Positions 12,117 through 23,097 of a stretch of 64,000 bases of DNA are shown in pieces. Both the position numbers and the translations under genes were made by a program. This DNA comes from Alopecurus myosuroides (lineage: Eukaryota; Streptophyta; Magnoliopsida; Poales; Poaceae), in contig CM054060.1 of the NCBI GenBank assembly GCA_028641055.1, forward strand, positions 162,786,696 through 162,850,695, read 5' to 3'. The stretch's first letter is position 1. Each line of letters begins with the position of its first letter. The notes beneath the pieces are model-generated. The model was not told where the DNA came from. It was given only the letters and a program-made list of their open reading frames with translations, and ran no database searches.

Positions 12117-13317
12117 GCAGATTTTATCCGGGAGGTTATACATACTGACTGGTCTGTGAACCTAGTATTAGTCCCGAAGAAAGATAATACTGTTCTTAGG
12201 ATGTTTATAGATTACACCGGCCTGAACAAACTGTATGCAAAAGATAGGTTCGCATTACCGCAAATTGATCAAATAATAGATGCCACTGCTGGCTCTGAGC
12301 TTTTATGCTATTTGGATGCTTATTACGGGTACCATCAAATACGTATGAGGGAAGAAGATCAAATCAAAACTTCCTTCATAACCCCGTACGGAACATACTA
12401 TTATATAACCATGCCTTTTGGCCTGAAGAATGGAGGTGCAACTTACCAGCGTTGCATGCAACGTTGTTTGCATAGTCAGATTAGCAAAAATGTTCACGTT
12501 TACGTGGACGACATTGCCGACGTTTCTAAGGAAAAAGATACACTCCTTGAAGATCTACGAGAATCTTTCAAAAATTTGCGCACTTACAAAATGAAGTTGA
12601 ATCCATTAAAATGCGTATTCGGGGTTCCTTCAGGAAAGCTTCTGGGTTTTATCGTTTCTCACAGAGGAATAGAAATAAACCCGGAAAAGTTCAAGGAAAT
12701 CTTGAACATCACAAAGCCTACGTGCTTAAAAGATGTACAAAGATTGACGGGTTATGCAGCCGCAGTCAGCAGGTTTATGAGCCGGCTAGAAGACAAAGCT
12801 CTGCCATTATACAAATTGTTGAAGAAATCCGACAAATTTGAGTGGACAGAAGAGGCGGACAAAGCATTAACCTAGCTAAAAGAAACCTTGATGAAAGCAT
12901 CGATTTTGGCATCGCTAAAAGACGAAGGACCTATGTTGTTGTATCTTACAGCAACAAACAGGTTATTAGCATTATGATAATTGTGGAAAGGCGGAAAGAA
13001 TAACAAAGTATACCGGATTAGCAACCCGTATACTATGTTAGTGAAGTTTTCTCCGAGTCAAAGCAAAGGTATCCACATTATCAAAAGCTGGCATATGGCG
13101 TGTTTTTAGCATCTAGAAAACTCCGCCATTATTTCCAAGGACATTCCATAACAATGGTAAGCAAAGCACCACTAGGGGATATCATTAACAATGCGGACGC
13201 AACATGCCGAGTAGCCAAATGGGGCATTGAGTTAGTCGCGTTCGACATTAAGTACCAACCCCGGACGGCAATCAAATCCCAGGTGTTGGCAGATTTTGTG
13301 CTGATTGGACAGAAGCA
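12112..13317 (+). pseudogene. pol: Reverse transcriptase and RNase H of element A copy 1, broken
   Basis: Reverse transcriptase blocks appear in order: ADFIREVIHTDWSVN, VLRMFIDYTGLNK, FALPQIDQIIDAT, CYLDAYYGYHQI, MPFGLKNGGATYQR and the catalytic VYVDDIADVSKE (near 12505), then LGFIVSHRGIEINP. The Cys usually seen in LRMCIDY is Phe here but Cys in copy 2. An in-frame TAG at 12873 is CAG in copy 2. The following RNase H stretch (VSEVFSESKQRYPHYQK) is present only in shifted frames. The 5' continuation lies at 3254, before element F. Confidence 0.88.
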
Positions 13318-13727
13318 ATGGAGAACACACCAACGCCGGAGTCGGAATACTGGATCATGCACTTTGATGGATCCAAGATGAAGGAAGGCGCTGGAGCTGG
13401 TGTAGTGCTAAAATCCCCGAAAGGTGACATTATGGAGTATGTATTGCAGATACACTTCAACGCCAGTAATAACGTGGCAGAATACGAAGCATTGCTTCAT
13501 GGCTTTCACGTTGCAAAACAAATAGGCGTCAAATGCATACTTTTCTATGGTGACTCAGATTTGGTACAACATCAACTAAACCAAACATGTGATCCCAAAA
13601 GCCCCATCATGGCCGAATATCGGAGAACGGTGGAAGAATTTGCCATTTGCTTCCTTGGATTTCAAGTACTTCACATCAAAAGGGAATAGAATTGGAACGC
13701 GGATGCATTAGCCCACATGGGATCGGA
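13318..13727 (+). pseudogene. pol: Second, archaeal-type RNase H of element A copy 1
   Basis: The reading shows the RNase H fold signature: MHFDGSKMKEGAGAGVVL, then ASNNVAEYEALLHG, then FYGDSDLVQHQLN, giving the D-E-D acidic residues. A second RNase H of this type after the usual one marks Tat-lineage Gypsy elements (established for that lineage). An amber stop at 13687-13689 sits where QNWNADALA is expected, and the stop is shared with copy 2. The reading reopens as NWNADALAHMG. Confidence 0.85.
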
Positions 13728-13967
13728 AAGAGTGAGAACCCTACCACCTGGTGTGTTTGTCCAACATTTGCACGAACCATCAATCAAAGGTGGAGATGTT
13801 GATTATCCTCTCGTTTCCGAGTCAATTGAGTTCTGCTCGTTAACCCGGATTGGACAATTCCATACTTAAACTTCTTAGTAGATCATAAGTTCCCGGATGG
13901 AGCTGACGAGGTCTTGCAAAGACAGATACAGCGTCGATGCAAAGGATAAACGGTAATTAACAGTTGC

Positions 13968-15146
13968 ATGTATAAGCGTAGCACTATCAGAATTTTTCAG
14001 CGATGTATTTTGCCAGAGGAAGGACGAGAAATTTTGCAAGAAATCCATGCAGGAGTTTGCGGACATCATGCTCAATCAAAAAGTATAGTCAAAAAAGCAT
14101 TATGTGCAGGGTTTTTCTGGCTCACAGCCAAGACATATGCCGAACACATAGTAAACACATGTGCCGGATGCCAGTATTACGCCAAGCAGACGAATCTGCC
14201 AGCTCAAGCACTCAAAACTATCCCTATAACATGGCCGTTCGCGGTCTGGGAGCTAGATATGATGTGACCATTCAAAACTGAAAGAGGCAGACTTACACAT
14301 CTACTCGTTGCAGTGGATAAGTACACCAAGTGGGTGGAGGCAAAACCCATTGAGAAACTTGACGGTGTGACTGCCAGAAACTTCATCATTGACGTAGTCA
14401 TGAGATATGGCGTTCCACACAGTATAATCACCGACAACGGGACAAACTTTTCTATTGGAGAGTTGGCAATATATTGCCGACAAACGGGAATACGCCTAGA
14501 CCTTGCATCTGTGGCTCACCCACAATCCAATGGGCAGGTTGAAAGAATGAATAGCTCAATCCTGCAAGGAATACGTCCAAGACTCGAATCTCCTCTTCAT
14601 AGAGTAGTTGGAGCATGGGTAGAAGAATTAGCTTCCGTGCTTTGGAGTATTCGACCGACGCCAAATAGATCAACAGGGAAAACCCCGTTTTTCTTGGTTT
14701 ATGGCGCAGAAGCAATGCTTCCAACGGACATGCTCCATGATAGCCCAAGAGTGCAGGCTTACGATGACTCGGATGCCGAATGTGCTCGACAGGATGTCAT
14801 CGATCTTTTAGAAGAAGAACGAGACATTGTGCTTCAAAGATCCGCCATTTATCAGCAAGGATTGAGACGCTACCATAGTCGGAAAATCAGGCATCGATCT
14901 TTCAAAGAAGGTGACCTAGTGCTAAGATTGGTGCAAGAAAGGAAGCACAAGTTAGCCCCAGTCTGGGAGGGACCATTTGTCATTAGCAAGGCTATGAAAA
15001 ATGGATCTTATTATCTTGTAGATATTCGAGACACGGAAGATGATCCCAAGCGTCCGAATCGCAAAAGAAAGAGAAAGACAGATGTCGAGCTAGGAGAGAC
15101 GAAGAGGCCCTGGAGCATCCATCAGTTGCGTCCCTTCTACACTTAG
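13968..15146 (+). pseudogene. pol: Integrase of element A copy 1, one in-frame stop
   Basis: The zinc-binding HHCC domain is visible (EIHAGVCGHH, then NTCAGCQYYA), followed by the catalytic core with Asp in WELDMM (near 14255), Asp in ITDNGTNF (near 14435) and Glu in NGQVERMN (near 14540). A TGA at 14265-14267 stands where Gly-Pro-Phe usually follows the first Asp. The C-terminal part has FKEGDLVLRLV and KLAPVWEGPFVI, and the frame ends at LRPFYT. It is the only complete integrase sequence in the window, since copy 2 has lost its core. Confidence 0.88.
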
Positions 15147-15766
15147 TTCAATTTATATGTAAACATCTTTGAGATCATAAAATAAAGTTCTCGAAATTCA
15201 TGCATTACTTTTTTATCTGTTTTTATACAAAGCATAAGTCTGTTTTATCTATTTCCCAATGATCTTTCAAAATACTCAATGTTAACCCGAATTGTGCCTG
15301 CGTGCTCGGAGTTATAAAAACTGAATGCTACTCATCCTAAGGAGGCTTAAGGAAACCCAGATTGTGCCTGCGTGCCTGAGTTTCATACTTTTCACAATTC
15401 CTTACTTTTTTTCTAAGTATTATCTGATTGTTTTTATGTTGGGTCACTGGAACTAGTCAGTAAAAATGCCTTTAGTACGATCCATGTTTCTGAGTTTCGA
15501 CTGATTGGTTGTACCCAGTCACTTGGCATGAATATTATGTACTATTGAGCCATTTCAAACACTAAGGACAGTTAAGACATACAAACCAGAGAACTTAGAA
15601 GATAAAGGAATTAAAATTCGGAAAACTTACGAAGACTTAATAGTTTAACTTCAAAACAGGAGTACTTGTTTATATAAAAGAATAGATAGCATTACAGTAA
15701 GTGTTACATTGTAAGATCAGTAATGCTTGTATTTTCCTATCTTTTACCCAGGACCAAGAAACTTCC
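15147..15766 (+). other. Non-coding spacer of element A copy 1 between pol and antisense gene
   Basis: AT-rich and without credible ORFs. The phrase ATTGTGCCTGCGTGC occurs twice (about 15292 and 15361), each followed by a CTCGGAGTT/CTGAGTTT-type tail, and both copies are kept in copy 2. This should hold the 3' ends of two convergent transcription units, pol on plus and the antisense gene on minus. Confidence 0.7.
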
Positions 15767-17259
15767 TCAGGAATCCGAGTCTTCTTCTTTGCTGCTGGAT
15801 TCCTCAGGAGTTGGCGGGATTTCCTCCTCGGGGTAGAAGGTGGATATGTTCACCATATTGGCGATCTAGGTGGCGTGACCTTTGATTTCATCAAAGATGC
15901 TGGTACGCTGGGCATCCGTATATCCTTGTGGGATGCCGGACGCCACGCGCCAAGATTTGGCGGTGGGGTAGTGCATACGCATGAGCCCAAGGGCCATGCG
16001 TGCACCACCACGAGCCGCGGAGCGGAGCCACGACTCCTTGCAGTTCGCCACCTCCACAATAGCCTCAGGAAGTTTGCTGACTTCCGAGAGCTCCCCATAT
16101 TTCTCGGGGATATACCTATTAATAAGTAGCATCCCCGCGGCCTTGAGCGCGGTGAAGATTTCCCCGAAAGCCCAGATTCTCTCAATCCGGGTAAGCTGGG
16201 GGCTACCTTCTGTTTCAATCAACAAACAAATGTTAGGAAAAACAGGAGAAGGGAAACAAGGAAAATCCGGTAAAAGACAAGTTACTTACCGAGAATCCGA
16301 TCCATCTCGGTGCCTTCTTCCAGGCGCTGGTTAAGGGCGTTCTCCAGGTCCCTGATTGTAGACTTGTCTTTCTCGGCCTGGCTGGAGGCCTTAGATTCGG
16401 CAATGCCAACAGCTAGTTGGTTGGCATCCAGTTCCTTTTGGAGCTTCACAGTCAGCTTGTGAAGATCCAGGTTCTCGCGGCGGAGGTTCTCGGCGTTGCC
16501 GGCATCTTCAGCAATTTGTTTGGCTTTCGCCAAAGAAGCTGAAAAGCAAGTAAAGGAAGAGTTAAAAACTCGGAAAATTACTTAGAAAAACTCACAACTG
16601 AAAGCAGAGAAATATTTTACCTGCTGATTCACTCAGTTGTTGTTGAATGGATGCCAGTTCTGCCTCCTTATCTTCAAGAATTTTAAGAAGGGTTTTCACC
16701 TCCTTGTTCTTGATGGTAAGTTTGTTGAAAACTTCCATGTTGATGTTTTCAACAGTTTGCGGAAACACGGAAAAGAGACAAAGAAAGCTTAAGTCAAAAA
16801 TCAAGCAAGGTAATGGAAAAAGCATTAAGACAATGTATACATTTGACTTATTGCTTGGGGGATAGAGATATTACCTGGCTCATCCGTTGCAGACCCGGCA
16901 AGTTTTTGTTGAATTCTTTTGCATACTTTGAAAAAAGAATACCGACGTGGCAGAGGCCGTCCTGGATGACCTGCCGAGGTGAAAATACGAAGTTATTCCT
17001 TACAACAAACCCGCCTTTTGGCCAAGGACGGATTAAGGGAGCAGGAGCGGAGAATTTGGTCGCTCACGGATGCATATATCCGTGTTCGTCAAACGGTTCT
17101 TCCTTTACCTTGAACTCCTTGTCAAAAGTTGGAATGGGTTCCTCCTCATTTGTACGAGAAGGGCAGCCCATTTTCGGCACCTCTATTTCCTTCGCGACCG
17201 CCTCAGACACAATAGGCTGGCTGGTCGGCAGGGGATATTCTTCCTCCCTAGCAGACCGG
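15767..17259 (-). pseudogene. Antisense gene of element A, 3' exons (copy 1)
   Basis: Four exons read on the minus strand: 17259-16875 (acidic, SEAVAKE region, then VIQDGLCHVGILFSKYAKEF); one ending at 16621 (coiled coil, LEDKEAELASIQQQL); 16538-16290 (coiled coil, LTVKLQKELDANQLAVG); and 16209-15767 (LTRIERIWAFGEIFTALKAA, rich in Ala and Arg, acidic tail EEDSD, stop). Canonical introns are 16539-16620 and 16210-16289, and the donor CAG|GTAATAT at 16874 is intact here. In-frame TGA (after GYMHP) and TAG (after GHAT) break it. The 5' exons lie at 58945-60574 in copy 2 and are missing from copy 1. Function is unknown; such antisense ORFs recur in Tat elements. Confidence 0.72.
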
Positions 17260-18936
17260 TGATGGCTAGGTTGAGACTCCAAGTGCAGAGTGTGTAGCTA
17301 GTGGAAAGCCTTCTTCCCCACGAGGGTGACTCGAGGGTTTATATAGAACTCTTGGGGAGCCAGTATTTCAGCAGTTGTCTTCCAAGCTTCCTCCAGGATC
17401 CTGCAAACAAGTAGAGAATTTTGTGCCCTCAACCTCACCAAGTGGTTGTCAAGCACAAGGTGTGAGACTTCTAAATTGCAATGCAAAACTGAAAGTAAAT
17501 GTGCAATAATTAAATCTACTACTAAATGCAAATGAGAAAATAAATATGCAATGGATTGTTTTGTATTTTTGTGATGCAAGTGATGATGGAGATAATGTAA
17601 ATTTGAATTGGAGATGCAAGTAAAGTAAAGTGCAAGTAAAGTAAATTGCAGCAAAGTAACTAGAGTGTTTTCTTATAATTAAAATAGGACCGGGGTTCAT
17701 GGTTTCACACTTGCATTCTTTCAAATAAAGTGGTAGACGGTGGACATAAAGAATTACATGTGAGATTACAAATAACATGTTTAACATTGAGTACTTTCAT
17801 ATGGGCATCACGTCCTAGCATAGAGATCTCTACGGTCATATTGATCCCTCTTATACTCCACCAAGATGCGAAATAAATCATAACACCTCGATAATTAAGG
17901 AAAAACCAGAGTATAGCTTTAAGCAATGTGACATGAAGTTGAAGTAAGAACTTGCTAGATCTAGTCATGGAGATTGATTAGTGTCACTTCAAATACCCGG
18001 TAACAAGGTACTCCTTTTTATCCCTAGTGGATCGCTGAACTTCTGTCACTTTCACAGCACTAGCCACCCCCCGTTACTCCAACTAATGCACCCATCACCC
18101 CACACACGCTCTCAAGAACTAGATTGATCAAAGCTAGCAAATAAGAACGGGGTACATAAGATACATCTACTCAAATAACTCAAGAGAAACAATTGCAATC
18201 TCAGATTCAATAACTCGTAGAAAAGATCCACCACATAGGAATTACAACGGTGCCCGTAATCATGTGAGGCAGCTCATACGGATCTAATTAGTGAAGCACA
18301 TAGAGAGAGAGATACAAGTGCTACTTCCACAAACCCATAGCCCTGGGGTGGACTACTCCCTCTTCATGGAGATGTCGATGGTGATGACGTTGGAGGGGTA
18401 GGAGATCACACCGGCGGCGCCCTGCCGGAGTTTTCCCCCTCCAATCTGGAACTTCTTGTCTCTGTTTCGATGTTTTGGTGTTTCGGCGGCGCTCTTCTCT
18501 GTAAGGGTACGGGGGACCCTTTTTATAGTCGATTTTAGGTCAAGACGGAGTCGGTAAGTCGAAGATGAAAGGAATTGGGGCCACAGGGGCCTAAAGGGGG
18601 CCTCTCACGTGGCCAAGGAATCTGGCCGCGTGGAGGGTCCTCTTTTGGGCCTCCTTGCCCAATTATCGTGGATCCTTCGCCCGCAAGTCTTCTCCTTCCA
18701 AGAAAATGACCCCCGCAGATTTTCGGGTGATTTCGCGGAAGTTTGCCCCCTGAAACGTCAAAAATATAGAAAACGGGGTTTCTGACAGGCAGGGTTAATT
18801 CCATAAAAGTTGGGGGACTTTGTAAGTTAACCCCAAAATGCTATAAAACATTGAATTATACCCTTATATGATGCAATATGTAATAGAAAACCATGTGAAA
18901 ATATGCAAAATTCATCTATGCATTTTACATGCATCA
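17260..18936 (-). repeat. Single B-family LTR (Athila-like), probably a recombinant
   Basis: It runs from TGATGGCTAGG to TACATGCATCA and aligns with 35654-37343 and 57244-58944. The left flank is ACCGG, as in copy 2. The right flank matches neither B internal sequence nor element A. Its left end shares variants with 35654-37343 (GTGTGTAG, ATATAGAAC), but its right third differs from both other copies (TGGAACTTCTTGTCTC where both others read TGGAACTCCAGGTCTC; TAAGTTAACC where both others read TAATTTAACC). A minus-strand TATA box is at 18521-18527. Confidence 0.9.
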
Positions 18937-19826
18937 ACCATCCATGATTCCCCAATCCATGTGTGAGTAATCACCGCTGTAGGCTGAGAGGGATGGTAGG
19001 GATTGGATGAGATCGTTCATGTAATAATGCCAGATTGTTAGGGCATGGTGCCTAGTATCTGTTGTTAGTGATATTTATCGTTGTTGCAACTTGTTATGCT
19101 TAATGCTTGTCATTAGAGCCCGAGTGGCATGATCTCAGATCTGAGCATGTTATTGTTTCATGAGTATAATTATGTTTCTTGATCATACCTGCAAGTTGTT
19201 TACACATGTCGTTGTCCGGAACCCGAGGCCCCAAATTGACAATAATTGGGATAACTGGAGGGTATGGCTGTGATGTGAGGGTCGCATGTGTTCACGGAGT
19301 GTTAATACTTTGCTTCAGTGCTTTATTAAAAGGATCACCTTAATTACCAGTAGTTTCCCTTGAGGCCCCGCTGCAACGGTCTGGTAGGACAGAAGATGTT
19401 GTGCAAGGTTCTCATTGCGAGCACGTACGACTAAATTTGAACACATGCCTATGGTTTACCTAGTACTTGGATGCTTTATTATTATCTATCTGAAATGCCC
19501 ATGATTTGATTATTATATGAACTATCTTATCCATGCAACGCTCCTTCATCCATCACTATGCCTACAATACTTTAATCATGTTGTTTCCTACAATTTCTAC
19601 AGTTGTTACTATTTTACTCATGCTATTATCTTACTACTGCTACTGCTATAAATCTGTTACCACTGATAAATTATTCCGAGCAAGTCTACTTTCAGGTGCA
19701 GCTGAACTGACAACCCATCTGTTAAGGCCTATAAATATTCTTTGGCTCCCCCTTGTGACGAATCAATAAATTTGCGTTTTACTTCCCTCGAAGACTGTTG
19801 CGATCCCCTATAATTTTGGGTCATCA
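18937..19826 (+). repeat. 3' part of a Gypsy-type LTR, plus orientation
   Basis: Non-coding. It ends in GTTGCGATCCCCTATAATTTTGGGTCATCA preceded by an AATAAA-type signal in AATCAATAAATTTG, which I associate with the 3' end of a common Triticeae Gypsy LTR (Fatima-like, from memory). Its left end is cut by the junction with the B-family LTR at 18936. Confidence 0.6.
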
Positions 19827-20361
19827 CTCGATGACGGCAACAATGGTGATGATTTCCCCCCTCCGGAAAGGAATTTCCCTGACAGATTTCTCCCTGCTTG
19901 AGAGCTTTTCTCTCTCTATTGTTTTCCACTTCGTGGTGGCGGAGGAATATTTCCTTGATGGCTCCCCGAGTCTTAGGGTTTCGGGGGGATGAAGTACGTG
20001 AAGGGGCACCGGCGGTGGTGGGCCAGAGCCACCACACCAGATGGTTGCGCGACCAGGGGAAGCCCACGCCATGGCATGGTGTGGGCCACTGGTGGCCCAG
20101 TTCTGCCTCCACTTTTGGCTGGCTCCGGCATCTGGATAAATAGGAAATTTCGGATGTTTTCCATGAATCGCTGATCTTCAGAAATATGGTATCTTGGCGG
20201 TTCTTTTTCCAGCATAATTCTGGTTCCGGCAGTTGATTCTCCAATAATCATAAAACATGCAAAATAGATGAAATAACATGCGTATCATCTCTAAATATGA
20301 AACATATCAATGAATAGTAGTAAATTATGATATAAAATAGTGATGCAAAATGGACGTATCA
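19827..20361 (-). repeat. 5' part of a Gypsy-type LTR, minus orientation
   Basis: Read on the minus strand it starts TGATACGTCCATTTTGCATC, a typical LTR start of the same general type as the preceding fragment, and continues about 535 bases before breaking at 19827. It is head-on to the preceding fragment. No coding sequence is seen. Confidence 0.6.
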
Positions 20362-20595
20362 ATAGCAGAGCGAAGACCGCACCTTCCATCAACATTAAGG
20401 CCTCGACAATCATAGGATCAGTTACCCCAACAAAAGACATACACTAGGCCCCAAGGAAGGAGATGTGTGAGCGAGCTAAACCTCCGCATTTACTGCGTCA
20501 ACTGCACCATCTATATTAATTTTAATGCAGCCCGGCTCAGGTGGTCGCCAATAATGCTCCATGATGTCTACGCACGCTTCTATTCTTGTAGACAA
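20362..20595 (-). pseudogene. RNase H-like (RVT_3 type) coding fragment
   Basis: The minus strand from 20595 reads in one frame through WRPPEPGCIKINIDGAVDAV, the start of the plant RNase H-like domain found in LINEs and in many plant RNase H relics. After a +1 shift it continues with LARSHISFLG, a stop, and then VTDPMIVEALMLMEGAVFAL, the EAEALALREG-type helix of that domain. Element D interrupts it at 20595/20596 (flank GACAA) and an LTR fragment cuts its other side. It is probably a LINE or captured-gene relic; too short to decide. Confidence 0.6.
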
Positions 20596-21527
20596 TGTTG
20601 GGTCTCCAAGTGCAGAGGTTCGTAGAACAGCAGCAAGTTTCCCTTAAGTGGATCACCCAAGGTTTATCGAGCTCAGGGAGGTAGAGTTCAAAGACATCCC
20701 TCTCGAGCAACCCTGCAATTAAGATACAAGAAGTCTCTTGTGTCCCCAACACACCTAATACAATTGTCAGTTGTATAGGTGCACTAGTTCGGCAAAAAGA
20801 TAGTGAAATACAAGTAATAGGGATGACTATAAGTGGCAATTGTAATCTTAAATAAAAAATGGAAGCAATCCAACATGTAGCAGAACTCATTGTAAACGGT
20901 GTTTCAATGCTTAGAAACAAGGCATAGGGATCATACTTTTGCTAGTGGACACTCTCAACAATGATAACATAATTGAATACATAAATATCATCTCTTCACT
21001 ATGATACTCCGAACCACTCTCCGGTTGGATAACGAACACCAATTCATTGCCTAGGTCTGCAAGAACACACCTTAAAGACGCATTCCCCGTCTAGGTAACC
21101 TCACGCTGTCACCTTGAGCCCTAGATGGTTCCAAACAAACACTACAATTTCATAGAGATATTCAACACAAATTATATAAACTTTAGCACAAGAGTCACAC
21201 ACGGTTCTCACACTGTCACCTTCACACCTTAATAAAACCACTTGAGTAGTATAATAGATGAAGAGTAACATCTACTTATTCAACTAGATTACAAATCTCA
21301 TGATCACATAAAGATCACACCATGGGAGAGAGAGTTCAAACACATAACTACCAGTAGAGCCCTCATCCTCGGGAGAGAACTACTCCCACCTCATCCTGGG
21401 AGTTCGCAACAACGATGAAGATGGCGGTGGAGTCGATGGATATGGATCCGGGGGCAATTCCTTGTTCCTGCAGGGTGCCGGAACAGAGATTTCTGTCCCC
21501 CGAAACTTGTCTTCGATGGCGGTGGAG
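20596..21527 (-). repeat. Element D LTR, first piece
   Basis: Starts TGTTGGGTCTCC on the plus strand. No coding capacity. It continues across element E at 28081: GGCGGTGGAG before and CGGAGCTACG after, giving imperfect pentamer duplications TGGAG and CGGAG for E. Confidence 0.8.
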
Positions 21528-23097
21528 TGATGGTTGACGTTGGTAAACCCCAAGAGAAAGGTTGTGAAGAGTGGAACGGCAAGTTTTCCCTCAGAAAAGA
21601 AACCAAGGTTGAATCGACAAGTAGGAGGACAAGCAATCTCAGAAGGTTGATGCGGCTAAGGTGGCAGGGCGCACTACCGGTTTAGCAGCAACGTGGAACC
21701 TACATAACACAATCAAATCACTTTGCCCCAACGAAGCAGTGATGTTGTCAATCTTACCGGTTTTTCTGAACACAAAGAGGTTAAACATATGGTGTGGAAA
21801 ACAATATGAGAACAATATGAAAGCAGTGAAAGCAGTGTGTGTATTATCAGTATGAGAAAATGGACCGAGGCCTACAGTTCACTAGTGGTGTCTCCCCGTG
21901 AAAGATAAATAACATGTGTGGTGAACGAATTACAGCTGGGCAATTGACAGAAATGAAGGCTGCACCGTAGTGCATATGCAAGACATATAGATTACTATGT
22001 GATTCATGCGAGCATTACAACAAAATACATAGACCGTCATCCAACTGCGTTTATGACTAATAATCCACCCTCCAAATATCATTCGAACAAACGTTGGGTA
22101 TTAAGTTGCAAGCAACAGATAATTGCAGTAAACAAAGTGTGTAATGTAAACAAAGTAAACATCATTGTTTTCTCTATAATGGCAACAACACATCCTCCAT
22201 CTGTCACGTTTCTGTCACTCGAGCACAGATGCAAAGGAGGCATGAACCCACTATCGAGCATAAATACTCCCTCTTGAAGTCACTAGCATCTACTTGGCTA
22301 GAGCATATACTAATAACATAGAGCATGCAAGATCATAAATAACATATGCATGAAGATAACATGATAGATTGATAATCATAAGACATAGCATTCAACATTC
22401 ATCGGATCCTAGCAAACACAACATGTAGCATTACATAAAGATGATCTCGATCATGTAGGGCACCTCAAGATATCTAAACATGAGGCATAAAGTGGAGGAG
22501 ACAACCATCTAGGTACTGCTATGGACCCGTAGTCCATGGATGAACTACTCACGCATCACTTCGGAGGAGGGGATGGTGGTGTAGACCCCTCCGGTGATAA
22601 ATTTCCTTCCCGACAGGATGCCGGGGAGAGCTCCAGAACCCTCCCGATCTCCGGATGACGATGACGGTGGCCTCGGGTGTTTCTCGGGAAAAAGTGGTAT
22701 ATATTTAGGGTTCACGTATCGGGGGGTTATATAGGCGAAAGGGCGATGGCGGTGGACGCCCGAGGGGCCCACACCACCCCCAGGCACGGCCAGGGGGCGC
22801 GCCGCCCTATGGTGTGGCCCCCATGTGGCCCCTCTCCAGGCCTCTTCGGGACTCCATGGAACCTTCGGGAATTCTAAGACTTCCGGGCTTTGAATTTTCC
22901 AATTCTGAGAATATTTCCAGAACAACTTTTCTGAAACTAAAAACAACAGAAAATAGGGAACTGGCTCTGTGGCATCTTGTCAATAGGTTAGTCCCGAAAA
23001 TCGATAAAAATGACATAAAATGTATACCAAACATGTAGGAAATAACATGAAAACAACATGGAACATCAGAAATGAAGGATACGTTTATGAGGTATCA
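21528..23097 (-). repeat. Element E LTR (3' LTR of the minus-strand element)
   Basis: Begins TGATGGTTGACG and ends GAGGTATCA on the plus strand. A minus-strand TATA box (CTATATAAC) lies at 22727-22733, above a conserved leader with CGAAAGGGCGATGGCGG. Confidence 0.9.

Larger units (their letters stand above)
261..17259 (+). mobile_element. Element A copy 1: Tat-lineage Gypsy LTR retrotransposon, 3' part missing, interrupted by element F
   Basis: The order is 5' LTR (261-807), tRNA-Lys-type primer site (810-827), degraded gag and protease (833-3254), element F (3255-12111), reverse transcriptase/RNase H, archaeal-type RNase H and integrase (12112-15146), non-coding spacer, then the 3' exons of an antisense gene (15767-17259). 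A B-family LTR begins at 17260, exactly where B begins in copy 2. The 3' end of A, including its 3' LTR, is absent because the sequence changes at 18937. Dual RNase H plus an antisense ORF is characteristic of the Tat lineage. Stops and frameshifts throughout make it inactive. Confidence 0.88.

Noticed and set aside
1..18936. Treating the left copy of element A as an assembly duplicate of the right copy
   Set aside because: The copies differ by roughly 2%, by element F, by a 9-bp and a 669-bp indel and by many private substitutions, so they are two real sequences. The junction at 18936/18937 still deserves long-read checking.
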